This document shows positions 24,325 to 32,712 of a DNA stretch of 64,000 nt, piece by piece. This DNA comes from an uncultured Actinoplanes sp. (GTDB taxonomy: Bacteria; Actinomycetota; Actinomycetes; Mycobacteriales; Micromonosporaceae): NCBI RefSeq assembly GCF_934643405.1, contig NZ_CAKUCL010000004.1, forward strand, positions 6,872-70,871. The letters are read 5' to 3'. The notes under the pieces are model-generated. The model was not told the DNA's origin. It saw only the letters and a program-made list of their open reading frames with translations, and searched no databases. The number at the start of each line of letters is the position of its first letter. Within the stretch, counting starts at the first letter, position 1. The position numbers and the translations under genes are program-made.

Positions 24325-25788
24325 ATGTCGCACGGCGGTGAAATCTTCGGTCTCGGCGGAGACGCGGCTACCGAACCCAGCTTCGAGACGGCTCTGCGGG
24401 GCTACGAGAAGAAGCAGGTCGAGCGGTATGTCGCCCGTGCGGAGAACGAGATCGCCGCCCTTGCCTCGGAACGGGAACAGGCGTACTCGCAGCTTCAGGC
24501 GATGGGCGCGCAGATCGAACGGCTCCAGCAGGAGCTCACCCAGGTCCGCCGGCAGAACGGCATCGGCGCCGAGGTCTCGTTCCGGCACCTCGGCCCGCGG
24601 GTCGAGCAGATCCTCGCGCTCGCCGAGGAGCAGGCCGAGGCGATCAAGGCGTCCGCCACCGACGACATCGCCGCCCGCCTCGCCGAGGCCGAGCGGATCC
24701 GGGCCGAGGCCGAGGCACACGCCCACGACGGCATCCGCGACTTCGAGATCGCGCTGGCCGCCCGCCGTGCCGAGGAGGAACGGGCCGACGCCGCCAAGCG
24801 CGCCGCCGCGGAGAAGGCGCTGATCGCCAGCCGCCAGGCCGCCGAGCAGATCCGGGCCGAGGCCGAGGCGATCCGCACCCGGGCTCGCGCCGAGGCACAG
24901 CAGCTCACCGAGCGCACCGCCCAGGAGACGCACCGCATCCGGGTGGAGGCCGACGGGTACGCGAAGTCCACCCGGGTCCAGGCCGACCAGGAGATCAAGG
25001 CCCAGCGCGAGAAGGTGCAGCAGGAGATCGCCGCCCAGCGCGCCGCGGCCGAGCGGGAGCACGCCGAGCGCAGGGCCGCCACCGAGCAGGAGCTGGCCCA
25101 GAAGCGCCAGGCCGTGGCGCAGGAGCTGGCCCAGATGCGCAGCGGTGTCGAGAAGCAGTGCGCCGACCTGCGCAGCGAGGCCGACAAGTACGCCGAGGAG
25201 GTCCTGCGCCGCTCGGACGACCAGGCCACCGCGGTTCGCAAGGAGATCGCCGCCCAGCAGGAGAAGATCACTCAGGCCGGCCGCGAGCTGGAGGCCGCCC
25301 AGGCCAAGGTCGCCGAGGCGGAGGCCCGGCTGGCCACCGCCCAGGACCGCGCCCGTACGGGCGAGGAGGAGGCCGAGCGCGTCGCTCAGCGCCTCGCCGA
25401 GGCCAAGAAGGAGCTGGAGGCCGAGCTCAAGCGGGTGGCCGAGGCGAAGCGCTCGGGCGAGGCCGCCGAGCGGCACGCCGCCGACGTCCGCCGGCAGGTG
25501 CAGAAGGAGGCGAAGCGGGTGGCCGAGCTGGCCGCCGCCGCGGTCCTCGCGGCCGCCGCGTCGCCGGACGACCAGGACGAGCCGGCCGAGGAGAAGTCCG
25601 TGGCCGGCGGCCCGGTCGGTGCGCACGCCGCCGAGAAGGCCGGTGGACCGGTCGGCGCGCACGCGGCCGAGAAGTCGGGCGGACCGGTCGGCGCGCACGC
25701 CGCCGAGAAGGCCGGAGCCGGCAAGGTCACCGCCTCGGCGAAGGTCACTGTGCCGCCCGCCACGCGGGTCGGGGCCGACGCGGAGTAG
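24325..25788 (+). CDS. Long coiled-coil protein, FilP/Scy-like (second of two)
   Basis: The 487-residue protein shares its layout with the preceding gene: a DivIVA-like N-terminus (FETALRGYEKKQVERYVARAENEIA), a motif common to both (GPRVEQILALAEEQAEAIK here, GTRVEQILRLAEEQAND there), about 330 residues of continuous coiled coil, and a low-complexity tail with three 12-residue repeats GGPVGAHAAEK(A/S). The paralogous N-termini point to tandem duplication. ATG at 24325 is chosen because GAGG lies nine bases before it; ATG at 24316 directly abuts that GAGG and cannot use it. It is probably a cytoskeletal scaffold at the growing tip; direct evidence is lacking. The gap 24083-24324 otherwise holds the two hairpins described. 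Confidence 0.75.
   Translation: MSHGGEIFGLGGDAATEPSFETALRGYEKKQVERYVARAENEIAALASEREQAYSQLQAMGAQIERLQQELTQVRRQNGIGAEVSFRHLGPRVEQILALAEEQAEAIKASATDDIAARLAEAERIRAEAEAHAHDGIRDFEIALAARRAEEERADAAKRAAAEKALIASRQAAEQIRAEAEAIRTRARAEAQQLTERTAQETHRIRVEADGYAKSTRVQADQEIKAQREKVQQEIAAQRAAAEREHAERRAATEQELAQKRQAVAQELAQMRSGVEKQCADLRSEADKYAEEVLRRSDDQATAVRKEIAAQQEKITQAGRELEAAQAKVAEAEARLATAQDRARTGEEEAERVAQRLAEAKKELEAELKRVAEAKRSGEAAERHAADVRRQVQKEAKRVAELAAAAVLAAAASPDDQDEPAEEKSVAGGPVGAHAAEKAGGPVGAHAAEKSGGPVGAHAAEKAGAGKVTASAKVTVPPATRVGADAE
25606..25713 (+). repeat. Three 36-bp in-frame repeats in the tail of the second coiled-coil gene
   Basis: Each 36-bp unit encodes GGPVGAHAAEK followed by Ala or Ser. The three copies differ only at a few third positions, which suggests recent duplication. 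The repeat lies after the coiled coil, in a tail that is probably flexible. Confidence 0.88.
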
Positions 25789-25862
25789 GAACGGGTAGCG
25801 GGCACAACCCTGGCGGCGATAACGTCCCCGCCGAGAAGATCGGTGTGGGAAAGGGCCAGCTG

Positions 25863-26981
25863 GTGACCGCAGACGACTCCGCGGACGTCGCGGAGCAACC
25901 GAAGGACGCGGCCGAGGAGGCCGAGCAGGAGGGCCGGTTCGGCACGCCCGGGCCGCCGCTCGACCGCAAGCATCCGTTCATGATCGGCCTGCTCGGCGGG
26001 TTCGGCGTCATCCTGGCGTACGCGGTCTTCCTGGGCGTGCGGAACGCCGCGTCGATCCTGGTCCTCATCTTCATCGCGCTGTTCCTGGCCATCGGGCTCC
26101 ACCCGGCGGTCGTCCGGCTGCGCAAGTGGGGCCTGCCCCGCGGCGCGGCGGTGGCGATCGTCGCGCTGATCGTGGTCGGCCTGCTCGCCGGCGGCCTGAT
26201 CGCGCTGATCCCGCCGCTGGTGTCGCAGACCAACCAGTTGATCCAGAACGTGCCGGACTACATAACCCGGCTGCAACGCAGTGAGACGATCAACGAGCTG
26301 GTCCAGCGCTACGACATCCTGAACAAGGTCACCAGCGCGGTGAACGCGGGCACGGTGGGCAACGCGGTCGGCGGCGTGGTGGGCGGGGCGAAGCTCCTGT
26401 TCGGAACGATCTTCAACGTCCTGACCGTGCTGGTGCTGACCATCTACTTCCTGGCCGCCTTCGACAAGATCCGCGAGCTGGGGTACTCGCTGGTGCCGTC
26501 CTCGCGGCGCACCCGTGTGCGCCTGCTCACCGACGAGATCCTCGCGAAGGTCGGCGCGTACATGGTGGGCGCCCTGGCGATCGCCGTGGTGGCCGGCGCG
26601 AGCAGCTTCGTGGTCGCGATGGTTCTCAGCCTGGCCTACCCGTTCGCCCTCGCCGTCGCGGTCGCCGTCTGTGACCTCATCCCGCAGATCGGCGCCACGC
26701 TCGGCGCGGTCATCGTGAGCCTGGTCGGCTTCGCGTCGTCGGTGACCGCCGGCATCGTCTGCGTGGTGTTCTTCATCGTCTACCAGCAGGTCGAGAACTA
26801 TCTGATCTACCCGAACGTGATGCGCCGCTCGGTGAAGGTCAGCGACGTGGCCGCCGTGGTGGCCGCCCTGCTCGGGGTGGCGCTGTTCGGCGTGGTCGGC
26901 GCGCTGGTGGCGATCCCGATGGTGGCCGGCATCCAGCTGATCATCCGTGAGGTGGTCCAGCCCAGCCAGCAGAACCGCTAG
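25863..26981 (+). CDS. AI-2E transporter family (PerM-like) membrane protein
   Basis: After a 35-residue acidic cytoplasmic N-terminus, the protein shows about eight membrane segments in the family pattern. These include the early pair (FMIGLLGGFGVILAYAVFLGV, SILVLIFIALFLAIGLHP), a soluble loop at about 130-185, and the conserved late section PFALAVAVAVCDLIPQIGATLGAVIVSLVGF with YQQVENYLIYPNVM. Members export diverse small molecules or ions; some exchange sodium for protons, and few truly transport autoinducer-2. The substrate is unknown. GTG at 25863 is favoured by AAAGG eight bases upstream. It lies 74 bp after the coiled-coil gene. Its last codons (QQNR and stop) are part of a 30-bp sequence repeated 190 bp downstream around a transposase scrap. 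Confidence 0.88.
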   Translation: MTADDSADVAEQPKDAAEEAEQEGRFGTPGPPLDRKHPFMIGLLGGFGVILAYAVFLGVRNAASILVLIFIALFLAIGLHPAVVRLRKWGLPRGAAVAIVALIVVGLLAGGLIALIPPLVSQTNQLIQNVPDYITRLQRSETINELVQRYDILNKVTSAVNAGTVGNAVGGVVGGAKLLFGTIFNVLTVLVLTIYFLAAFDKIRELGYSLVPSSRRTRVRLLTDEILAKVGAYMVGALAIAVVAGASSFVVAMVLSLAYPFALAVAVAVCDLIPQIGATLGAVIVSLVGFASSVTAGIVCVVFFIVYQQVENYLIYPNVMRRSVKVSDVAAVVAALLGVALFGVVGALVAIPMVAGIQLIIREVVQPSQQNR

Positions 26982-27185
26982 CGGCCGGCGCCTCGGTCCG
27001 CCAGCCTCGACCTGCCACGCGATCCTGCGTCGCGCCGGCGTCGCCCGCCCGACGCACCCGAACCGTGCGACCGCCGAGCCGATCCGCGGCTACGACACGC
27101 CGCGCCCGGCGACCTGATCCACGTCGACGTCAAGAAGCTCGGCAGCGTACCCACGACCAGCAGAACACCTAGGGCCGGCGCTTCG
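26966..27185. repeat. Imperfect 30-bp direct repeats flanking a transposase fragment
   Basis: Copy 1 (26966-26995) and copy 2 (27157-27185) share CCAGCAGAAC, then CGCTAGCGGCCGGCGCCTCG in copy 1 against ACCTAGGGCCGGCGCTTCG in copy 2. Copy 1 covers the end of the transporter gene and copy 2 covers the end of the convergent hydrolase gene. About 160 bp of decayed transposase sequence lies between them. Confidence 0.6.
26996..27150 (+). pseudogene. Remnant of an IS481-type transposase
   Basis: Read on the plus strand, 27010-27105 encodes TCHAILRRAGVARPTHPNRA and then TAEPIRGYDTPRP, followed by a frame change of one missing base near 27108. It then continues as GDLIHVDVKKLGSVP. This matches the stretch of IS481-family transposases that leads into the first catalytic Asp (pGelvHvDvKkLGrip). 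There is no start, no remaining DDE core and no inverted repeats, so only a short decayed piece survives. Confidence 0.72.
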
Positions 27186-27951
27186 TGAGCGCTGCCACGG
27201 TGCGGTCGGCGTAGGCGTTCATGTCGCCGGTCTCCATCGGCCCGTCCCAGAAGCGCGCCAGCGGCACCTCGACCTCCGGCGCCACCCGGCGGACGATCTC
27301 GTCGAGGACCAGCTCGGCGTCGCCGACCCAGAGGTGCTTCGCGCCGTCGACCGGCACCACCTCGGCGTGCGGGACGGCCGCGAACCGCTCGATCGCCGCG
27401 GCCGGGCGCAGGTAGTCGTCGAACTCGGGGATCAGGGCGGTCAGCGGCTTGCCCTGCTCCGCCCAGGCCGCCAGGTGCGCGGGCGTGGAGTACCGCAGCG
27501 GCGGGGACAGCAGGATCGCGCCGGCCACCGCCGGGTCGAGCCCGTGCATGAGCGTCAGGTCGGTGCCGAACGACCAGCCGACGAGCCAGATGTTCGGCAG
27601 GTCGGCGAACTCCGCGTACTCGATCGCGGCGGCCACGTCGTACTTCTCGTCGACGCCGCCGGCGAAGACGCCCTCGCTGGTGCCCCGGACGCTGCTCGTG
27701 CCGCGGGTGTTGAACCGCAGCACCGCGATGCCGGCCAGCGCGGGCAGCCGCCACGCCGCCTTGCGGAAGACGTGGCTGTCCATCATGCCGCCGTGGGTGG
27801 GCAGCGGGTGCAGGCAGACCAGCGTGGCGACCGGGTCACGGTCGAGCGGGCGGGCCAGCTCGCCGACGAGGGTCAGGCCGTCGGCGGTCTCCAGCTCGAT
27901 GTCCTGGCGGTGTGCGGGGAGGACGGAGTTGGCGCGGATCGGGTTACTCAT
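27169..27951 (-). CDS. Alpha/beta hydrolase
   Basis: A 260-residue hydrolase-fold protein: early strands with TLVCLHPLPTHGG (oxyanion region), the nucleophile elbow WLVGWSFGTDL (GxSxG with Ser), and a catalytic His probably in DGAKHLWVG. The Asp is likely in LIPEFDD or nearby. It resembles dienelactone-hydrolase-like and peptidase S9-like small esterases; the substrate is unknown. The start is uncertain: ATG 27951 (MSNPIRANSVLPAH) gives the usual family N-terminus, while ATG 28008 would overlap the stop of the upstream gene in an ATGA and add a low-complexity Pro-rich stretch. The stop lies in one copy of the direct repeat that flanks the transposase scrap. Confidence 0.85.
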   Translation of the reverse strand: MSNPIRANSVLPAHRQDIELETADGLTLVGELARPLDRDPVATLVCLHPLPTHGGMMDSHVFRKAAWRLPALAGIAVLRFNTRGTSSVRGTSEGVFAGGVDEKYDVAAAIEYAEFADLPNIWLVGWSFGTDLTLMHGLDPAVAGAILLSPPLRYSTPAHLAAWAEQGKPLTALIPEFDDYLRPAAAIERFAAVPHAEVVPVDGAKHLWVGDAELVLDEIVRRVAPEVEVPLARFWDGPMETGDMNAYADRTVAALTKRRP

Positions 27952-28004
27952 GAGGGGGAGGCCTTCGGTCGATTTCTTGGGCGGTGGGCGGGGCGGTGCG
28001 AGGG

Positions 28005-28343
28005 TCATCCATAGCGCGGCGCGCTGCGCGACCGCTCCACCGCCGGGCCGCGGCGGTCACGCGCCTTCCAGCATCCCGTGTGCCAGTGGCGGCGGTCGCT
28101 CTCGTCGCCGCGACCGTCGATCGGCCACGCCACCACGTGTGCCACGCCCGGCCTGATCTCCTGCACGCAGCCGGGGCACCGGTACGTCTTGACGGCCGCC
28201 CCGCCGAAGATCGACCGCACCATCCACTCGCCGTCCTGCCATTGCTGGACGCCGGTGATCCCCTTGCGGACGCGCTCGTCGGTCAGCTCCGGCGGCGTGG
28301 CGCCGGAGTCGCGGCGGCGGGGATGGTTACGGCGGGGGCTCAC
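28005..28343 (-). CDS. Small Cys/His protein of unknown function, actinobacterial type
   Basis: A 112-residue protein with a basic N-terminus (SPRRNHPRRRD) and a probable zinc-binding site made of CPGC (in KTYRCPGCVQEI) and HWHTGCW further on. HVVAWP and the RHWH motif are shared, as far as I recall, with a conserved actinobacterial family often labelled ATP/GTP-binding protein, without experimental support. The GTG start is at 28343. The stop overlaps a potential ATG of the downstream hydrolase. It is divergent from the aldehyde dehydrogenase, with a palindrome in between. No function is proposed. Confidence 0.7.
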   Translation of the reverse strand: MSPRRNHPRRRDSGATPPELTDERVRKGITGVQQWQDGEWMVRSIFGGAAVKTYRCPGCVQEIRPGVAHVVAWPIDGRGDESDRRHWHTGCWKARDRRGPAVERSRSAPRYG

Positions 28344-28350
28344 GGGAACC

Positions 28351-28366
28351 AAGAGTAGTGACTCTT
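28351..28366. promoter_or_regulatory. Palindrome AAGAGT-N4-ACTCTT in a divergent promoter region
   Basis: AAGAGTAGTGACTCTT is a perfect 6+4+6 inverted repeat in the 51-bp gap between the small Cys/His gene and the aldehyde dehydrogenase. A -10-like TAGACT (28383-28388) lies just downstream toward the dehydrogenase. It could be an operator for one or both genes; the binder is unknown. Confidence 0.4.
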
Positions 28367-28394
28367 CAGTAACCGGCGAATTAGACTCCCGCTC

Positions 28395-29888
28395 ATGACC
28401 GCTACCCGCGTGCCCGGTGTGCCGGTGATCGAAGACGGCGTGCTCATCTCCACCCATCCGGCAACGGGCGAGGAGGCGGGTCGCGTCCCGGTCTCCGACG
28501 AGGCCGCGGTCCGCGCGGCGGTCGCCCGGGCGAAGGAGGCCGCCGTCTGGTGGCAGTCGCTGGGGTTCGCCGGCCGCCGCGACCGGCTGCTGCGCTGGCG
28601 GTCCCTGATCGTGCAGCGGGTCATCGAGCTGGCGCAGGTCACCAGGCTGGAGACGGGCAAGCCGGAGGGCGACGCGATCGTCGAGGCCACGGCCGCGATC
28701 GAGCATCTGGACTGGTCGGCCAAGAACGCCAAGCGAGTCCTCGGGCCACGGCGCACCCGCACCCGGGTGCTGCTCGCCGAGCACTCCGGCCACCTGGAAT
28801 ATCTGCCGTACGGCGTGGTCGGCGTGATCGGCCCGTGGAACTACCCGATCGTCACCCCGGTCGGCCCGATCAGCGGCGCGCTCGCGGCCGGCAACGCGGT
28901 CGTCTTCAAGCCCAGCGAGTACACGCCCATCGTCGGTCAGTGGCTGGCCGACACGTTCGCCGAGGTGGTGCCGGAGCATCCGGTGCTCCAGGCGGTGCAC
29001 GGCATGGGCGACACCGGGGGCGCGCTGTGCCGGTCCGGGGTGGGCAAGGTCTCGTTCACCGGGTCCACGGCCACCGCGAAGAAGGTGATGGCCGCGTGTG
29101 CCGAAAATCTCGTGCCGGTGGTGATCGAGGCGGGCGGCAAGGACGCGCTCATCGTCGACGCGGACGCCGACGTCGCGGCCGCCGCCGACGCCGCGGTGTG
29201 GGGCGCGATGACCAACGCCGGTCAGACGTGCATCGGCATCGAGCGGGCGTACGCGGTGGCCCCGGTCTACGACGCCTTCGTCGAGGCGGTGGTGGAGAAG
29301 GCGGCGAAGCTGCGCACCGGCGAGGAGATCGGCCCGATCACCATGCCGAAGCAGATCGACATCATCCGGGAACACATCGACGACGCGCTGGCGAAGGGCG
29401 GACGGGCGGTTGTCGGCGGCGCGCAGGCGGTCCAGCCGCCGTACGTGGCGCCGACCGTGCTGGTGGACGTGCCGGACGACTCCTCGGAGATCCGCGACGA
29501 GACCTTCGGGCCCACGCTGACGATCACCAAGGTGGCGGATGCGGACGAGGCCGTACGGCGGGCGAATGACACGGCGTACGGGCTCGGCGGCTCGGTTTTC
29601 GGCAAGAAGAACGCGGTGCGCATCGCGCGGCGCCTGCGCTCCGGCATGGTGGCGATCAACTCGACGCTGACCTTCGTCGGCATGGGGAACCTGCCGTTCG
29701 GTGGCGTGGGCGATTCCGGGTTCGGCCGGATCCACGGCGAGGACGGGTTGCGCGAGTTCGCCCGGGCCAAGGCCATCACCGTACGGCGTGGTCCGTCCCT
29801 GCTGCCGGCCATGACCTTCGAGCGCACGCCCGCTCAGGTGGGCGTCATCGTGAAGACCCTGAAACTCCTGTACGGACGGCGGTCCTAA
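28395..29888 (+). CDS. Aldehyde dehydrogenase (succinate-semialdehyde dehydrogenase-like)
   Basis: The 497-residue enzyme is an NAD(P)-dependent aldehyde dehydrogenase. Seen motifs: the cofactor region GVVGVIGPWNYPIVTPVGPISGALAAGN, FTGSTATAKKV, the general base Glu245 in VIEAGGKDA (most relatives read ELGGK), and the catalytic Cys279 in NAGQTCIG. The C-terminal FGRIHGEDGLREFARAKAI is typical of the succinate-semialdehyde/benzaldehyde group. The exact aldehyde is not determined. The start at ATG 28395 follows a TAGACT -10-like element. It is followed after 9 bp by an ABC transporter pair, probably on the same transcript. Confidence 0.92.
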   Translation: MTATRVPGVPVIEDGVLISTHPATGEEAGRVPVSDEAAVRAAVARAKEAAVWWQSLGFAGRRDRLLRWRSLIVQRVIELAQVTRLETGKPEGDAIVEATAAIEHLDWSAKNAKRVLGPRRTRTRVLLAEHSGHLEYLPYGVVGVIGPWNYPIVTPVGPISGALAAGNAVVFKPSEYTPIVGQWLADTFAEVVPEHPVLQAVHGMGDTGGALCRSGVGKVSFTGSTATAKKVMAACAENLVPVVIEAGGKDALIVDADADVAAAADAAVWGAMTNAGQTCIGIERAYAVAPVYDAFVEAVVEKAAKLRTGEEIGPITMPKQIDIIREHIDDALAKGGRAVVGGAQAVQPPYVAPTVLVDVPDDSSEIRDETFGPTLTITKVADADEAVRRANDTAYGLGGSVFGKKNAVRIARRLRSGMVAINSTLTFVGMGNLPFGGVGDSGFGRIHGEDGLREFARAKAITVRRGPSLLPAMTFERTPAQVGVIVKTLKLLYGRRS

Positions 29889-29897
29889 GCTGAGCAG

Positions 29898-30539
29898 GTG
29901 GTAGATCATCCCGCGGTCGAGGTCGAGGACCTGCACGTCGGGTACGGCTCGACGCCCGTGCTCGTCGGCGTCTCGCTGACCGTCCCGGCCGGCACCGCCC
30001 TCTGTGTCACCGGCGAGAACGGCATCGGCAAGTCCACTCTGCTGCGCTGCGTGAGCAGCCTCCAGCAGCCGGACCAGGGCCGGATTCGGGTGTTCGGCGG
30101 CGACCCCGGCGCGACCCCGGAGTTCTGGCGGGCCGTGGTCACCACGGTGGAGCCGCCCACCTGGTATCCCGGGCTGACCGCTCGCGAGCACGCCGAGCTG
30201 GTCTGCCGCGCGAACGGACTGGACCCGGAGGAGACCGGCGTCGACGAGGCGCTGGACCGGTTCGGGCTGGCCGGGCACGCCGACGCCATCCCGCCGTCGC
30301 TCTCCTCCGGCCAGAAGCAGCGGCTCACCCTGGCGATCGCCCTGCTGCGACCCAGCTCCCTGCTGATCCTCGACGAGCCGGAGGCCCGCCTCGACCCGGA
30401 GGGCCGGGAGTCGGTCGCGGCCCTGCTCACCGAGTACGTCGCCGGTGGCGGCTCGGTGCTGATGGCCAGCCACGACGAGGTCTTCGCGGCCAAGTCGGGC
30501 GCCGCGATCACCACGATGGAGTCGTTGAGCGCGGCATGA
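29898..30539 (+). CDS. ABC transporter ATP-binding protein
   Basis: The 213-residue nucleotide-binding subunit has Walker A GENGIGKSTLLR, the signature LSSGQKQRLTLA, Walker B LLILDEPEARLD, and the switch His in ASHDEV. It resembles the CcmA/exporter type of ATPase that works with a multi-pass permease. The stop overlaps the ATG of the next gene (ATGA), so it is coupled to the DUF6297-type permease, its evident partner. The cargo is unknown. Confidence 0.92.
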   Translation: MVDHPAVEVEDLHVGYGSTPVLVGVSLTVPAGTALCVTGENGIGKSTLLRCVSSLQQPDQGRIRVFGGDPGATPEFWRAVVTTVEPPTWYPGLTAREHAELVCRANGLDPEETGVDEALDRFGLAGHADAIPPSLSSGQKQRLTLAIALLRPSSLLILDEPEARLDPEGRESVAALLTEYVAGGGSVLMASHDEVFAAKSGAAITTMESLSAA

Positions 30540-32035
30540 CCACCACCGTCCCGCTCGCCCCGGTCCGCCGCTGGATCGGCCGCACCCAGTCGTCGCATCG
30601 CGAGCGCGGCGCGACGGCCGGCAACATCTACTTCGCCGTGCTGTTCATCGCGGTGGTCGGCGGCATCCTGCACAAGCAGGTCGCCGCCGTGTTCTGGCCG
30701 ACCGCGCCGAACGCCTCCGCGCTGACCGGCGGCTCGCTGATCCTCGTCCTCTTCGGCCTGCTCTACCTGGCACTGCGCCGGTTCGGGCCGCTCGCGCTGA
30801 GCCGCCCGGCCGCGTCCTGGCTGCTCACCGCCCCGGTGAGCCGTCGCCGCCTGCTGCTGCCGTCGCTGCGGCTCACCGCGATCGTCGCGGCCGTCGCCGG
30901 CGCGCTCAGCGGTATCGCGATCGTCGGGCACGCCGCGCCGCGCACGCTGACCGGCGAGGTCATCACCATCCTGGGCACCTCGGCCGGCCTGCTCGGCGTC
31001 GGGCTGATGCTGGTGGCGCTGGCCGCGCAGGCGGGCGGCCGGTGGGGCGACGCGGTGGACACGGTGGTGTCCCTGCTGATGGCGGCGGGTCTGGCCGGGC
31101 TGGTTGTCGCCGCCACCCGGGACGAGCCCCTCGCCACGACCGGATGGCCGGCGGCCTCGGCGCTGCTTCCGGCGGCCGGGGCCCTCGCGCTGGTCGTCGC
31201 GGTGTTCTTCGCGCTTGCCGTACGGGGTCTGGCGCGCACGCCGAACGAACGGATCCTGGAGGCGGCGAAAACCGCGGGCACCCTGTTCGACACGGCGTTC
31301 GGCATGGAGCCGTCGTTCCTCGCCGACATGATCGAACGTCGCTACTGGGCGCGCCGCCGGATGCGCTCGGTCCGGTTCACCGGCAAGCTTCCGCCGCTGG
31401 TCGCGCAGGACCTCATCCTCGCGATGCGCCGCCGCGGACGGCTGCTGTGGCTGCTGCTCGCGACCGCGCTGCCGGTGCTGCTCGGGCACGCCCCGGCCTG
31501 GCTGATCGGCGTGGCGGTGCTGCTCGGCCTGCTGGTGGCCGGGTCCACCTCGACCGGCAACGTGAAGACCGACGCCGGCAACCCGGTGCTGCTGCGCCTG
31601 CTCGGGATCAGTTCCCGGCAGGCGGTCCTCCAGCGGATGGTCGTGCCGGGCGTCGCCGCGGGTGTCTGGGCCGCGATCGCGTTGAGCGTGCTGCGAGCCG
31701 TCGGCGAGCTGCCGCCCGGCCCGTGGTGGGCGCTGGGCCTGGTGCTCGGCCCGGTCGGCGCGGCGGCCGCGGTGCACCGGGCCCGGGTCGGCTTCGTCCG
31801 CAACGAGCTGTTGCCGCTGGACACGCCGATGGGCACGCTGTCGCCCGGCCCGCTGATCAATCTGGCAATGGGCCCGGACTTCCTGCTGCTCGGGCTCCCC
31901 GCGCTGATCGAGATCGCTCAGGGTCACCGGCTGTCCTGGCTGACCGTGCTGGTGCAGGCCGTGGTGGGCATGATCGGCGCCCGCGCGTACCTGTCCGGCA
32001 CCACCGACCCTCAGCGGGTCGAGCTCTCGCACTGA
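30536..32035 (+). CDS. ABC transporter permease, DUF6297-like
   Basis: A 499-residue membrane protein with about ten to twelve predicted helices in two blocks (about 35-240 and 300-490), separated by a cytoplasmic stretch with the motif MIERRYWARRRMRSVRF. It resembles actinobacterial exporter permeases that pair with a small ATPase, consistent with its 4-base overlap with the ATPase gene. There is no periplasmic binding protein nearby, which points to export. Its 3' end overlaps the convergent DUF2785 gene by 25 bp. Confidence 0.78.
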   Translation: MTTTVPLAPVRRWIGRTQSSHRERGATAGNIYFAVLFIAVVGGILHKQVAAVFWPTAPNASALTGGSLILVLFGLLYLALRRFGPLALSRPAASWLLTAPVSRRRLLLPSLRLTAIVAAVAGALSGIAIVGHAAPRTLTGEVITILGTSAGLLGVGLMLVALAAQAGGRWGDAVDTVVSLLMAAGLAGLVVAATRDEPLATTGWPAASALLPAAGALALVVAVFFALAVRGLARTPNERILEAAKTAGTLFDTAFGMEPSFLADMIERRYWARRRMRSVRFTGKLPPLVAQDLILAMRRRGRLLWLLLATALPVLLGHAPAWLIGVAVLLGLLVAGSTSTGNVKTDAGNPVLLRLLGISSRQAVLQRMVVPGVAAGVWAAIALSVLRAVGELPPGPWWALGLVLGPVGAAAAVHRARVGFVRNELLPLDTPMGTLSPGPLINLAMGPDFLLLGLPALIEIAQGHRLSWLTVLVQAVVGMIGARAYLSGTTDPQRVELSH

Positions 32036-32712
32036 GCGGGGTAGGCCGGGAACGCCTCGTGCAGCCGGCGGGCGATGCCGTCGGTGACCGCCGCGCGGTG
32101 CGGCAGGTCGCGGCGGTCGGCCATCACGTAGGTGGCGCGCAGCACGGCGAGCGTGTTCGCCACCGGCACCGGCAGCGGGCCCGGGCCGCCGGTGGCGAAG
32201 AGGTCGTCCACCACGCTCAGCCAGCCGGTCGGGTCGACGTCGGGGCGGGTCAGGATGCGAACCACCGCCCGCGCGACGCGGTCCTCCTCCATCTGCGCGA
32301 AGTGATAGCCGGTCGGCGCGGTGACCCGGCGGGCGACCAGGTCGAGGGCGTCCGGCGAGCCGAAGGCCCCGGCCAGGTCGGCACCGTGCGCGATCGCGTG
32401 CAGCCAGCCGAGCCGGTCGTCCCACCCGCGCAGGTCGGTCTCGGCGAGCCACCAGGCGGCGAAGGCCTCGTACCAGCCCGGTCCGGTGATCCCGCGGTCG
32501 ACGATGGCGGCCAGGATCAGCGGCGCGAACGTCCGCGCCTGGATCTCCGGATGTCCGAGCCGTCCTACCATGGCGTCGCCGAGCGGGACCAGCCGATCGT
32601 CCAGCTCCCCGCTTCTGATCAACGAGACCAGCTCGGGGTACGCCTTCTCGTCGCGCACCGCCGGATCGGCCGCGGCGAGATCGGTGACCAGCCTGTCGAG
32701 GCCGACGCCCAT
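32011..32712 (-). CDS. DUF2785-family protein
   Basis: A 233-residue helical protein. LGWLHAIAHGADLAGAFG and REMEED-like motifs (here FAQMEEDRVARAVV) match my recollection of the DUF2785 family, whose function is unknown. Conserved His in the WLHAIAHGAD stretch could bind metal. The ATG at 32712 overlaps the stop of nucS (TGATG), so it is translationally coupled to nucS. It overlaps the permease gene by 25 bp at the other end. The coupling suggests co-expression with nucS but gives no function. Confidence 0.75.
   Translation of the reverse strand: MGVGLDRLVTDLAAADPAVRDEKAYPELVSLIRSGELDDRLVPLGDAMVGRLGHPEIQARTFAPLILAAIVDRGITGPGWYEAFAAWWLAETDLRGWDDRLGWLHAIAHGADLAGAFGSPDALDLVARRVTAPTGYHFAQMEEDRVARAVVRILTRPDVDPTGWLSVVDDLFATGGPGPLPVPVANTLAVLRATYVMADRRDLPHRAAVTDGIARRLHEAFPAYPAQCESSTR

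Noticed and set aside
26966..27185. The 30-bp direct repeats as attachment sites of an integrated element
   Set aside because: There is no integrase, tRNA gene or cargo; only about 160 bp lie between the repeats, and these are a transposase scrap.
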